Of a DNA stretch of 64,000 bases, positions 53,982-63,081 are shown in pieces. Position 1 is the first letter of the stretch, and each line of letters starts with the position of its first letter. Source of the DNA: Marinobacter fonticola (GTDB taxonomy: Bacteria; Pseudomonadota; Gammaproteobacteria; Pseudomonadales; Oleiphilaceae); assembly GCF_008122265.1 (NCBI RefSeq), contig NZ_CP043042.1:124001-188000 (forward strand), given 5' to 3'. Both the position numbers and the translations under genes were made by a program. The notes below the pieces were generated by a model. The model saw nothing but the letters and a program-made list of their open reading frames with translations, was not told where the DNA came from and made no database searches.

Positions 53982-55106
53982 TTAGCCTTGCTTCTTCTTG
54001 TTCACCAGCGTGCAAACCAGTCCGGCAGGGCCGGACTCATACCAGTGTCGGGTTCCCCTCTCCCGGGAATCCCGGCCCAGAGCCTGGGTCATGCGATCCA
54101 GGATGATGGCCAGAATGACGATGCCGATGCCGCCCACGGTGGCCAGGCCAATATCCAGCCGGCCAATGCCGCGCAGGACCATCAGGCCTAGGCCGGGCAC
54201 CGCAATCATCGAGGCGATAACCACCATCGACAGGGCCAGCATGAGCGTTTGATTGACGCCGGCCATGATGGTGGGCATCGCCAATGGCAGTTGAACCTTG
54301 AACAGCAGTTGGCGAGGACTGGCGCCGAATGAGCGAGAGGCTTCCACCAGATCGTCCGGCACCTGGCGGATGCCCAGGTTGGTGAGCCGGATGACCGGCG
54401 CCACCGCGAAAATGATAGTGACGATCACGCCTGGCACATTGCCGATGCCGAACAGCATGACGATGGGCACCAGGTAGACGAATGCAGGCGTCGTCTGCAT
54501 GGCATCCAGAATCGGGCGTACAGCGCTGGCTACACCGTTGCTTTTGGCCATCCAGATGCCCGTGGGAATACCGATGAGCATGCAAAAGAGCACGGAGGTA
54601 AGCACCAGCGACAGGGTCGTCATGGCCTGCTCCCAGGCGCCGATGGCGCCCATGGCGATCATGCCGATGATGGCGGCAATGCCCAGGCGCAGGCCCGCGA
54701 GTTGCCAGGCGATCAGTCCAAATAGGGCGACCATGATCAGTGGCGGCACATTAAGCAGGGCGGCATCGAAAGTGCCGAGAGCGAGATCCACCGGCTCCTT
54801 GATGAGCTGGAAGAACAGGCGGAAGTTCTCGACGATCCAATCGATGCCGTTTTCGACACCGCCCTGAATATCGAACCATTCCGTCTTGAACGGCTCCGCC
54901 AATGTGTTCTGTGCGCGCTCGACGCTTTCGGCGGTGTCGAGCCAGCTACTGCTCGAGGTACTTTGTTCCGCGCCGGTGCTCCCCCAGGGGTTACTGCTGG
55001 TACCGCCCGAGCCTTGCTGCTCCGAGGCATCGGCCCAAGGGTTCGCCCCGCTGGCGCTGTCCTCGGGAACGGACTCGGGGTTCTGGGTGTCTTGCTGTTC
55101 AGCCAT
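53982..55106 (-). CDS. proW: Glycine betaine ABC transporter permease ProW
   Basis: The 374-residue protein has a long hydrophilic N-terminus (about 95 residues, low complexity, with [13 protein letters not shown]) and then six to seven membrane helices with the EAA-type loop [25 protein letters not shown] for contact with the ATPase. The long N-terminal arm is typical of E. coli ProW. It starts two bases after the proV stop. Confidence 0.93.
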   Translation of the reverse strand: MAEQQDTQNPESVPEDSASGANPWADASEQQGSGGTSSNPWGSTGAEQSTSSSSWLDTAESVERAQNTLAEPFKTEWFDIQGGVENGIDWIVENFRLFFQLIKEPVDLALGTFDAALLNVPPLIMVALFGLIAWQLAGLRLGIAAIIGMIAMGAIGAWEQAMTTLSLVLTSVLFCMLIGIPTGIWMAKSNGVASAVRPILDAMQTTPAFVYLVPIVMLFGIGNVPGVIVTIIFAVAPVIRLTNLGIRQVPDDLVEASRSFGASPRQLLFKVQLPLAMPTIMAGVNQTLMLALSMVVIASMIAVPGLGLMVLRGIGRLDIGLATVGGIGIVILAIILDRMTQALGRDSRERGTRHWYESGPAGLVCTLVNKKKQG

Positions 55107-55108
55107 CT

Positions 55109-56299
55109 TTATTCGCCCTCCCGATCCAGCGCTTGTAGCAGCACCGCCCGGGAGATGACGCCCAGATAGTGCCCCTCGTCGTCGATGACCGGCAGTCCGC
55201 AGGGCGCCTGAGCTACCGGCCCCATAATCTCGGTAAGCGGTGTGTTGCCGGGAATGGGATCGACGCCGGAGAGGAAGGCGTCGCTCACCCGGCCACCGCT
55301 TTTCTCCACCTCCAATAGCGAATTGACCGAGACCACGCCGTGGAAAACCTGGTCCGGACTGACCACATAGCCATAGTCGCGCTCGTTCTGCCGCAGGCGT
55401 TCCAACGCGGCCGGCACCCCGGCGCCTTCACGCTCGATCACGGTGACTTGCTTGCGCCGGGCAATATCGGCGGCCGACAGCACGGTGGAAACATCGACGC
55501 CGCGGAAAAAGGAGCGTACGTAGTCGTCCGCCGGATTCTTCAGGATCTCGTCCGGTGTACCCACCTGTACGACGCGTCCGCCTTCCATGATGGCGATGCG
55601 GTCGCCGATGCGCATGGCCTCGTCCAGGTCGTGGGAAATAAAGATAACCGTGCGTTTGGAATCCTTTTGCAGCTTGACCAGCTCATCCTGCATTTCGGTA
55701 CGGATTAGAGGGTCGAGTGCGGAAAAAGCTTCGTCCATCAACATGATTTCCGGATCGTTAGCCAGCGCCCGGGCCAGGCCCACACGCTGCTGCATGCCGC
55801 CGGACAATTCATCCGGGTAGCTGTTGGCGTTGGCTTTCAACCCGACTTGAGCCAGTGCTGCCCGGGCACGTTGGTGGCGTTCTTCTCGTGGTACGCCTGA
55901 GAGTTCCAGGCCAAAGGCCGCATTGTCGATCACGTTCATGTGGGGCATCAGGGCGAACGACTGGAAGACCATGCTCATCTTGGTTCGCCGCAGCTGGTTG
56001 AGTTCGGATTCGGATAGGGACGATATGTTCTGGTTGCCCACCCAGACTTCGCCGGATGTGGGTTCGATCAGACGGTTCAGCAGCCGAACCAGGGTGGACT
56101 TGCCGGAGCCGGACAGCCCCATCACAACGAAAATTTCGCCCTCGAATATCTCGAAGGAGGCGTCCATGACGCCGATAGTCTTACCGGTGCGTTCGAAGAT
56201 GTCGGCCTTGCCGATGCCCTGTCTGACCAGGTTCATCGCTTCTTCCGGGGAGTCCCCAAAGACCTTGAAAAGGTGCTTTACTACCACTTTTGGCTTCAT
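55109..56299 (-). CDS. proV: Glycine betaine ABC transporter ATPase ProV
   Basis: The 396-residue protein has Walker [10 protein letters not shown], signature LSGGMQQR, Walker [13 protein letters not shown] and the switch histidine in FISHDLDEA, then a CBS-type C-terminal region (about 280-395) that in OpuA/ProV senses ionic strength. It drives import of glycine betaine and related osmoprotectants. It is first in the operon; the promoter region lies in the 409-base gap to pdxH. Confidence 0.94.
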   Translation of the reverse strand: MKPKVVVKHLFKVFGDSPEEAMNLVRQGIGKADIFERTGKTIGVMDASFEIFEGEIFVVMGLSGSGKSTLVRLLNRLIEPTSGEVWVGNQNISSLSESELNQLRRTKMSMVFQSFALMPHMNVIDNAAFGLELSGVPREERHQRARAALAQVGLKANANSYPDELSGGMQQRVGLARALANDPEIMLMDEAFSALDPLIRTEMQDELVKLQKDSKRTVIFISHDLDEAMRIGDRIAIMEGGRVVQVGTPDEILKNPADDYVRSFFRGVDVSTVLSAADIARRKQVTVIEREGAGVPAALERLRQNERDYGYVVSPDQVFHGVVSVNSLLEVEKSGGRVSDAFLSGVDPIPGNTPLTEIMGPVAQAPCGLPVIDDEGHYLGVISRAVLLQALDREGE

Positions 56300-56708
56300 T
56301 CAGCGTCGGTCCTGCGAGGGTCGCTCGCTTACAGCATCGTATTTATTAGTCTAGTAAAAGTTTGCAATAACACGGTTCTAATTTTATTCGTTGGTCGTCT
56401 ATCTGTAATGCACGCTATCAGAGGCATTTTGTAAGTTCGATCCGCATGCGCCCATCTGGGATACATAACAGTTATGTTTCAACATAGCAGCTGTGGCTCA
56501 TAAAATAACTTTGTTTTCTAAATAATATGACGACGATCTCCTCCTCTAAACTGTTCCGTGGACTGGCAAGAATCGGCGTCGAACGTACAGTTCTTCGGGC
56601 GCAGCCCGTATGATGAATGCTCAGCAACGATTATGCCGGGCATGGCGATTGAAGAGGTGCGCGTTGCGGCGTATGTTCAATGGTTATGACGGTTACTGAC
56701 AGGGAAAG
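56300..56708. other. Divergent gap between proV and pdxH
   Basis: This 409-base gap is AT-rich in its left 220 bases, fitting osmotically controlled promoters. It includes a perfect 6+6 palindrome, CATAACAGTTATG (56464-56476), a candidate operator. No reading frame of note, and no RNA gene seen. Confidence 0.55.
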
Positions 56709-57347
56709 ATGATGGATATCAGTGATATGCGTCGTGATTTCGAGAGCGAGGGTCTCGATCTCGATGCGCTGGACGCAAACCCGGCCACTCAGTTCGCCAA
56801 CTGGTTTGGCCACGCACGGGATGCGGGCATCCTCGAACCCAACGCACTGTCGTTGGGCACCGCGGGGCAGGATGGCCAGCCCAACCTACGTACGGTGCTG
56901 CTCAAGTACTTCGACGAGACCGGCTTTGTCTTTTACACCAATTACGGCAGCCGCAAGGCAAAAGAGCTGGAGGCGAATCCCCGGGCTGCGATGCTGTTTC
57001 CCTGGATTGCCCTGAACCGTCAGGTCATCGTTCAAGGCCGTGTGGAGAAGGTCGGCAAAGCGGAATCCCTGCGCTATTTTGCGTCACGCCCTCGGGGCAG
57101 CCAGATTGGAGCCTGGGTTTCCGAGCAGAGTCAGGTGATTACTTCACGGGGTCTGCTGGAGCAGAAAGTAGCGGAGATCAAGCAGCGTTTCCACGATGGC
57201 GAGGTGCCTCTGCCCTCGTTTTGGGGAGGTTACCGGGTGGTGCCGGAGCGCTTTGAATTTTGGCAGGGACGTCCCAGTCGGCTGCATGACCGATTTGAGT
57301 ACCTGAAGAACGAAGCTGGATGGACTATCCAGCGTCTGCAGCCCTGA
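56709..57347 (+). CDS. pdxH: Pyridoxamine 5'-phosphate oxidase PdxH
   Basis: The 212-residue FMN enzyme oxidises pyridoxine or pyridoxamine phosphate to PLP, the cofactor of EctB and the decarboxylase in this window. Typical parts are LRTVLLKYFDETGFVFYTN, SRKAKELEANPRAAMLFPW, the RPRGSQIGAWVSEQS substrate loop and the end RLHDRFEY. AGGGA lies before two adjacent ATGs (56709 and 56712); either could be used. Confidence 0.96.
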   Translation: MMDISDMRRDFESEGLDLDALDANPATQFANWFGHARDAGILEPNALSLGTAGQDGQPNLRTVLLKYFDETGFVFYTNYGSRKAKELEANPRAAMLFPWIALNRQVIVQGRVEKVGKAESLRYFASRPRGSQIGAWVSEQSQVITSRGLLEQKVAEIKQRFHDGEVPLPSFWGGYRVVPERFEFWQGRPSRLHDRFEYLKNEAGWTIQRLQP

Positions 57348-57416
57348 GTCTATTTGGACAGCCCTGAGCCCTATGTAGAGCCGCGATGCCGGCTATGCCA
57401 CAACAGGATAACGATC

Positions 57417-58028
57417 ATGGACAACAATCAACGGTGTGGCTGGTGCGGTACGGACCCCCTATACGTGGACTACCACGACCATGTTTGGGGCCGGCCGGTG
57501 TCCAGCGATCAGGAGCTATTTGCCAAACTTTGTCTCGATGGCCAGCAGGCGGGGCTGAGCTGGATCACCATCCTGCGTAAGCAAAAAAACTACGAAGAGG
57601 CATTTGACGATTTTGACCCCGAGAAAATAGCCCGTTACGACCAGGCCCGTATCGATTCCCTGCTGCAGAACGCAGGGATTGTCCGCAACCGGCTCAAGGT
57701 GGAGTCGATCATTCGCAACGCCCGCAGTTTTCTCGCTTTTGGAGACGAGGAGCGGAGCTTCTCTGAATTTCTCTGGTCCTTCGTCGACTACCGGCCGATC
57801 CAGGGCGCTTGGGAGACGTTGCAGGATGTGCCGGTGACCACGCCCGAAGCCGAAGCCCTGTCCCGCGCGCTCAAAAAACGCGGTTTCAATTTTGTTGGCC
57901 CGACCATTGTCTACGCCTTTATGCAGGCGGTCGGTATGGTCAACGACCATCTGCTGAACTGTCCTGCCCGAGAAAGCTGCCTGGAGCTGGCAGTCGAACG
58001 GGACTTTCCCCGCTCTCAGGAACCATAG
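57417..58028 (+). CDS. tag: DNA-3-methyladenine glycosylase I
   Basis: The 203-residue protein begins MDNNQRCGWCGTDPLYVDYHDHVWG and has QQAGLSWITILRKQKNYEEAF, a helix-hairpin-helix region and the end CPARESCLEL; the N-terminal Cys and His with the C-terminal His and Cys form the Tag zinc site. It removes 3-methyladenine from DNA. AGGA lies eight bases before the ATG at 57417. The frame is open further upstream without family similarity. Confidence 0.95.
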   Translation: MDNNQRCGWCGTDPLYVDYHDHVWGRPVSSDQELFAKLCLDGQQAGLSWITILRKQKNYEEAFDDFDPEKIARYDQARIDSLLQNAGIVRNRLKVESIIRNARSFLAFGDEERSFSEFLWSFVDYRPIQGAWETLQDVPVTTPEAEALSRALKKRGFNFVGPTIVYAFMQAVGMVNDHLLNCPARESCLELAVERDFPRSQEP

Positions 58029-58274
58029 CGGGTTTTCCAAACCCGGCCTGTAGGCCTCACGCCTGTAGCATGGCGTCCAAATGCGCCGCTGCTAAGAACT
58101 TATCGCATTGCACGGATGTTGAGCGACCGATTCGTTTTCAACGATCACCTTGATCGTCTGATCCTTTCGTAGTCCAAGCGCGTAAAACACAGTGGTTCCG
58201 TGGAAAGTTGAGGCGTCTCTGAACATGTCCGCGGTCCCACTGAAGAAGCTTTACCCTATTCTGGAGGGCTGGAC

Positions 58275-58580
58275 TTGCGAATGACCCTGGAAGAATTGCG
58301 CGGGCTCGAACATCCCCGTATTGATTGCCTGGAAATCCTGTCCCTGGAGGGGCAATTTTATATGGCCCGCCTGCACATGGGCGAACAGCTGAACGTGCTG
58401 TCGGATGAAAAGGGCAAGACCTGCCTGATGAAAAGCGCCTGGCAGATTCAGGACGCTCTGGGATCCTTCGATGTCCTACGGACAGAAGTCGTACACGCGT
58501 CCGCTTATGGCGAGATGGTTGGATTGTCTGCGGATGCCGTCGAGCCGTTGCGTATTCCAGTACAGGAAGCGCGTAAATGA
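58275..58580 (+). CDS. DUF6482 family small protein
   Basis: The product is about 101 residues (ELRGLEHPRIDCLEILSLEGQFYMA, KGKTCLMKSAWQIQDALG), soluble, in the DUF6482 family of unknown function. GGAGGG lies six bases before a TTG at 58275 and twelve before an ATG at 58281, so the TTG start is preferred by spacing. It overlaps the next gene by ATGA. Confidence 0.75.
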   Translation: MRMTLEELRGLEHPRIDCLEILSLEGQFYMARLHMGEQLNVLSDEKGKTCLMKSAWQIQDALGSFDVLRTEVVHASAYGEMVGLSADAVEPLRIPVQEARK

Positions 58581-59047
58581 TCGCAGTAGCTCGACTGGCG
58601 ACGGCGATTGGTTTAGCCGGCTTGGTGCCGTTTATCTTCGGGACCCTGGCTATTCTTCTCTGGCCGGATGCACAAGCGACCTGCGTCAAGCTGTTCTACA
58701 TCTATAGCGCGGGTGTTCTGGCATTCATGGCTGGCGTTTACTGGCCCATCGCCCTACAGCTTGAAGACCGTTGCTTTCCCCTCTCGCCGATCACCACGCT
58801 GGTGATCAGCCAAGTCTTCTTCCTCTCCGCCGGGCTGGCGCTGCTGCTGCCCATCCAGGCTCAGGCGGTGGTTTACCCGATTGCCTATATCGCGCTTTAC
58901 GTGGTGGATGTGCGGTGGATGCGGCTGTATTGGCCGGGTTGGTACCGTCGCCTACGCATGGTGCTGACGCTGGTCGCCTGTGCCTGCCAGGCCATCGCCG
59001 GTTTCTGGTTGCTTATGCATCCGCTTGTGGCATCGGCGGCAAGCTGA
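58577..59047 (+). CDS. DUF3429 membrane protein
   Basis: The 156-residue protein has four to five membrane helices and the DUF3429 features (GLAGLVPFIFGTLAILLWP, YSAGVLAFMAGVYWPIAL, IALYVVDVRWMRLYWPGWYRRLR). Function unknown. The ATGA overlap with the DUF6482 gene shows the two are translated together. Confidence 0.8.
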   Translation: MIAVARLATAIGLAGLVPFIFGTLAILLWPDAQATCVKLFYIYSAGVLAFMAGVYWPIALQLEDRCFPLSPITTLVISQVFFLSAGLALLLPIQAQAVVYPIAYIALYVVDVRWMRLYWPGWYRRLRMVLTLVACACQAIAGFWLLMHPLVASAAS

Positions 59048-59118
59048 AGGGTTCTATGGTGTCTTCGGTTTGTTGCGGGCAAGACGGTGCGAGCGATAAA
59101 CCGGATGCTGCTCGTTCT

Positions 59119-59156
59119 CAGGCGTGAGGTGAACACTCCCAGGCATGAGGTGAATA
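59119..59156 (+). repeat. Two direct 17-base repeats near the ask 3' end
   Basis: CAGGCGTGAGGTGAACA (59119-59135) and CAGGCATGAGGTGAATA (59140-59156) match at 15 of 17 bases with a 21-base period, about two helical turns. They lie in the 291-base convergent gap between the DUF3429 gene and ask, which also holds a hairpin (CATCCCG/CGGGATG, near 59308-59328) and no gene. Confidence 0.6.
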
Positions 59157-59338
59157 GGGCCGGGTAAGAGAAAGGGTGGTGTCAGGCAAGCAAATAAAGG
59201 TGACCGGGTGCCGCCCAAAATTCGCAGTTCAGGCGGCCCCGGTCGGGAGGCAAGACGTCCTCCATTACCGCGGCCAGGGCGACCGTTCCCAGCCACGGTA
59301 ATTCGTATCATCCCGGTTTGCACGGGATGCGCCCGTCG

Positions 59339-60781
59339 TCAGGCGGCGACGATGGCGTATTCGTGGTTATGCGGTTCAATCAGTGTGGCGTGCAGCTTAA
59401 CAATCGCCTTCTCGTAATGGTCTTCGTCGATCACGAACTGCATGTCCACTTGGCGCATACACTGATGCAGGGCGAGAATGCTGATTTCTTCCTCGGCCAG
59501 CGCGGCAACGGTCTTGGCGAGAATGCCCGGCACCTGCATATCGCTGCCGATGGCCGATACCAGCGCCACCTTGCGGGTGGAAATTTCCGCGTTGGGGAAA
59601 TCTTCTTCCAGCGCGCGCACGATACGCTTGACGTGCTTGAGCGTACTGTCCACATAGTGGGTGATGGTATTGGCGTTGGTGTCCTTGGTAATACAGTGCA
59701 CCTTAAAGCGCGCCAGAATATCCAGGATACGACGGTCGCTGGCAGGGTCGCCCTGCATGTCCTGGTCGAACACCTCGATGGCGAACACGCCCTTGTCGCC
59801 GGCTATGATCTCGACCTGCGGCTTCTCGCTGATGTAATCACGGGTAATCAGCGTACCGGTATGTTCCGGCTCGAAGGTGTTTTTCACCCGCAGCGGAATG
59901 TCGTTCTGGCGCAGGCCTTTGGCGGCCCGGGGGTGAATGGCTTCCATACCCAGATTGGCCAGTTGGTCGGCGACGTCGTAGTTGGTGCGGCCAATGGGTA
60001 CGACCTTATCTTCGCCGACGATCCGCGGATCCGCGGAACTCAGGTGATACTCCTTGTGGATCACGGCTTCGCGCGCATCGGTAATCACGGCGATACGGCT
60101 AAAGGTCATTTCGCTGTAACCACGGTCGAAAGTGCGCATCAGCCCTTCCTTGCACTGGGCGTAGCCGGTGCAGATGGGCAACTCACGGCTCAGGTCGATG
60201 CTGCCCAGCGCATGCTTGAGCTTCTCGTCTAACGGCAGCAACTCGTTGTCGCGCCAGCCGGTGAGATCGACGAAGCGGGCGTTGATGCCTTCGGCCTGGA
60301 GTTTCAGCGAAGTATTGAAAGCACTGTGGGCTTCACCGATGCCCGCCAGCATCTCACGCACAGTGAGCAGATGCTCTTCCAGCTGGAACTGTCCGTAGGA
60401 GCACAACCGCTGCAGGTCGATCAGGCAGCCGCGAACGCCTTCTACACGGTCCATGATGAACTGGTCGGCCTGTTGCTTGAGCATCGAGTCGTCGAATAAC
60501 TGGCCGTTGATGTCCGTGAGGAAATGGACCAGCTTGGTGAGGTCGTCGCCCCAGGCCCAATCCGATTCGGCATCCGCAAACAGTGCGTAGACTCCGGGCT
60601 CGCCGGTTTTTTTGTGCTCCAGCAACTCGTCGGTGACGCCGCTATAGGCGGAAACAACGAAGATGCGTTGATAGAGTTCGTCAGCGCTGCGATCGCCGAC
60701 AACGATATTGTCACGTACGGCATGGTAGTCGCTCATGGACGTACCGCCGATTTTCTCTACAGTGTGCTGTTGGCTAGTCAT
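59339..60781 (-). CDS. ask: Ectoine-type aspartate kinase
   Basis: The 480-residue protein has the aspartokinase start VEKIGGTSMSD, FVVSAYSGVTD, then two ACT domains at the C-terminus (GVFAIEVFDQDMQGD; VALVSAIGSDMQVPGILAKTVAAL). It is the branch linked to ectoine clusters (Ask_Ect), often less sensitive to feedback, and feeds aspartyl phosphate into diaminobutyrate synthesis. It follows ectB on the same strand with a 135-base spacer. Confidence 0.9.
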   Translation of the reverse strand: MTSQQHTVEKIGGTSMSDYHAVRDNIVVGDRSADELYQRIFVVSAYSGVTDELLEHKKTGEPGVYALFADAESDWAWGDDLTKLVHFLTDINGQLFDDSMLKQQADQFIMDRVEGVRGCLIDLQRLCSYGQFQLEEHLLTVREMLAGIGEAHSAFNTSLKLQAEGINARFVDLTGWRDNELLPLDEKLKHALGSIDLSRELPICTGYAQCKEGLMRTFDRGYSEMTFSRIAVITDAREAVIHKEYHLSSADPRIVGEDKVVPIGRTNYDVADQLANLGMEAIHPRAAKGLRQNDIPLRVKNTFEPEHTGTLITRDYISEKPQVEIIAGDKGVFAIEVFDQDMQGDPASDRRILDILARFKVHCITKDTNANTITHYVDSTLKHVKRIVRALEEDFPNAEISTRKVALVSAIGSDMQVPGILAKTVAALAEEEISILALHQCMRQVDMQFVIDEDHYEKAIVKLHATLIEPHNHEYAIVAA

Positions 60782-60916
60782 GGTCCTGGTCTTCGGTCGC
60801 TTGAATTTGCGCCGGGAGTGGTTTGAGCGGGAGAGCCGAGCGCACCTCGTGGCGTCCCGGCCGTCGGTCGGCTCTCCGGAGCCCGACTGGACAGTCGGGC
60901 TTCAGGCAATACGGCT
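60782..60916 (-). other. Spacer between ectB and ask with two hairpins, no ectC
   Basis: In most ect operons ectC lies here. Instead there are 135 bases with two inverted repeats: GGAGAGCCGA (60830-60839) with TCGGCTCTCC (60868-60877), and AGCCCGACT (60880-60888) with AGTCGGGCT (60893-60901). Neither has a T run. No remnant of ectC coding sequence is recognisable. Confidence 0.7.
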
Positions 60917-62185
60917 TTAAGAAGCCTGGCTCATATCCTCTTTCATAACGTCTTCGACGCTTTCCTTCAATAGGTCCAGACCTTTTTGCAGATCTTCTTC
61001 GCTGATGGTCAGCGGCATCAGGCACTTGACGACTTCGTCGTCCGGACCGGCGGTCTCGATAATCAGACCCTTCTCGAAGGCCCGAGCCGTGATTTTGCCC
61101 GCCAGGTCGCCGTCGCGACAGGCGATGCCCTGCATCATGCCACGACCTTTAACCTTGAATTCGCCGCCAAACTGGTCGCCGATGGCCTTCAGGCCGTTGT
61201 GCAGGATGCCGGTCTTTTTCTTCACTTCATCGGCGAAGCTGTTGTCTTTCCAGTAAGTCTCCAGCGCGGCCTTAGCGGTGGCGAAAGCCATGTTGTTGCC
61301 GCGGAACGTACCGTTGTGCTCGCCGGAAGACCACACGTCCAGTTCGCGCTTGAGCAGCACCAGGGCCATCGGCAGGCCGTATGCGCTGAGCGACTTCGAT
61401 ACGGTGACGATATCCGGTTTGATGCCGGCAAATTCGAAACTGAAGAACTCGCCGGTACGGCCGTTACCAGCCTGGATGTCGTCGACGATCAGCAGGATGT
61501 CGTGCTTGCGGCACAGCTTCTCGAGCTTCTGCAGCCACTCGGCGCGGGCAGCGTTCAGACCGCCTTCGCCCTGGACTGCTTCGACGATCACCGCCGCGGG
61601 GGTGTCGATGCCGGAGGAGCCGTCGCTCAGCATCTTGTCGATCATGGCGATGGTGTCGACGTCGTCGCCCAGATAACCGTCGTACGGCATGAAGTTGACA
61701 CTGCCCAGCGGCACGCCGGCGCCGCCCCGGTGATGCTTGTTACCGGTCGCGGCTACGGCACCCAGGGAGACACCGTGGAAACCGTTAGTAAACGAGATAA
61801 TGGTATCGCGGCCCTTGACCTTGCGAGCCAGCTTCAGCGCCGCTTCCACACAGTTGGTGCCGGTCGGGCCGGTGAACTGCATTTTGTAGTCCAGGCCGCG
61901 CGGGTCGAGGATGTACTTCTTGTAGGCTTCGATGAAGTCATGCTTGGCCGTGGTGAACATATCCAGGCCTTGGCTCACGCCATCGTTCTCGATGTACTCG
62001 AGTAGGGCCTTTTTGATGATGTCGTTATTGTGGCCGTAGTTCAGTGAGCCCGCGCCCGCCAGAAAATCCAGATATGGCTTGCCGTCCTCGGTGTAGAGGT
62101 GTGCGTTCTTAGCACGATTAAAAATCACCGGGAATGCACGTGAATAAACGCGGACTTCAGATTCGGTCGTCTTGAAAATTTCCAT
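60917..62185 (-). CDS. ectB: Diaminobutyrate-2-oxoglutarate aminotransferase EctB
   Basis: The 422-residue class III aminotransferase makes 2,4-diaminobutyrate from aspartate semialdehyde. Seen: [28 protein letters not shown], the PLP-binding aspartate in [14 protein letters not shown] and the Schiff-base lysine in [10 protein letters not shown] (Lys264). GAGG lies eight bases before the ATG at 62185. The 140-base gap after ectA holds a perfect 11-bp inverted repeat (GCCGGAGCAGC, 62275-62285, with 62301-62311). Confidence 0.95.
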   Translation of the reverse strand: MEIFKTTESEVRVYSRAFPVIFNRAKNAHLYTEDGKPYLDFLAGAGSLNYGHNNDIIKKALLEYIENDGVSQGLDMFTTAKHDFIEAYKKYILDPRGLDYKMQFTGPTGTNCVEAALKLARKVKGRDTIISFTNGFHGVSLGAVAATGNKHHRGGAGVPLGSVNFMPYDGYLGDDVDTIAMIDKMLSDGSSGIDTPAAVIVEAVQGEGGLNAARAEWLQKLEKLCRKHDILLIVDDIQAGNGRTGEFFSFEFAGIKPDIVTVSKSLSAYGLPMALVLLKRELDVWSSGEHNGTFRGNNMAFATAKAALETYWKDNSFADEVKKKTGILHNGLKAIGDQFGGEFKVKGRGMMQGIACRDGDLAGKITARAFEKGLIIETAGPDDEVVKCLMPLTISEEDLQKGLDLLKESVEDVMKEDMSQAS

Positions 62186-62325
62186 TGTCTTGCCTCTTAG
62201 CATGTCAGGTTCGAGGTGAATGCAGTGCCGGTGACACGGCTTCGGTCGCATTCGCCGGCAACTGCGGGTTGATAGCCGGAGCAGCACCTCGTTGTTCGTC
62301 GCTGCTCCGGCGTGCAGGGCCGGCC

Positions 62326-62847
62326 TTAACCGTTTATAGGCTTGGTGAAGGGGCCAATCCGGAGCAGAAATTCTGAGTCGTGGTTCCCACCGAAGTGGGT
62401 GTCTTTCTCAAAATGCTCGGTATAGGTCAGTTCCGCACCGAGATCTCGGGCAAACGAGCGAAACAGCGCCCAGGATGCCTCATTATCTTCGGTGATTGTG
62501 GTCTCCATGTGTGTGACATTTTGGCAAGTATCACGACCCACAATCGCCTTGAGCATACGCTTCGCGAGGCCCTGGCCACGTCCTTTCTCATGGACGGCGA
62601 CCTGCCAGACGAAAACGGTTTCGGGTTGCTGAGGCGGAATATATCCGGAGATGAAGCCAACCAGATCGCCGTCCTTTTCGGCAGCGACGCCGGTTTCGGC
62701 AAAGTGGCTGCATTGCAGCAGATTGCAGTAAATCGAGTTGGGGTCCAGCGGTGGGCATTCCGCCACGAGCTGGTGGAGCCGGTAGCCATCATCCTTGTGC
62801 GGTACGCGGAGGGTGATGGCGGTCGTATTCGATCCTTCTGTGGTCAT
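62326..62847 (-). CDS. ectA: Diaminobutyrate acetyltransferase EctA
   Basis: The 173-residue GNAT enzyme acetylates diaminobutyrate at the gamma nitrogen. Seen: [22 protein letters not shown], the acetyl-CoA site [22 protein letters not shown] and [17 protein letters not shown]. This is a full-length EctA. It is the first gene of the group; the AT-rich 234-base gap upstream presumably holds the salt-induced promoter. No EctR (MarR) regulator lies beside it. Confidence 0.95.
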   Translation of the reverse strand: MTTEGSNTTAITLRVPHKDDGYRLHQLVAECPPLDPNSIYCNLLQCSHFAETGVAAEKDGDLVGFISGYIPPQQPETVFVWQVAVHEKGRGQGLAKRMLKAIVGRDTCQNVTHMETTITEDNEASWALFRSFARDLGAELTYTEHFEKDTHFGGNHDSEFLLRIGPFTKPING

Positions 62848-63081
62848 AGTCGCTTCGGATGCTCAGTCGTTAGAGTTAAATTCAATTGTGGAGACAACAA
62901 AGCGAATATGATGCTTATCGTGCTCCACATGCTGCGTTCAAGCTACTGTTATTCAAGCCTTGAGCGTGCAGCTGAAGTAATCTTTAGAGTTGTAATTATA
63001 TAGACCACGAAAGAAAAATCAAATTGAGCTAGGTTGCTGTTGTGTAAGTATGCAACCTTTTACCGGCGGTCAACCTTGAAT

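Noticed and set aside
60986..62005. A 339-codon open frame opposite ectB
   Set aside because: Antisense shadow of ectB; no domain, no ribosome site and codon pattern explained by the opposite strand.
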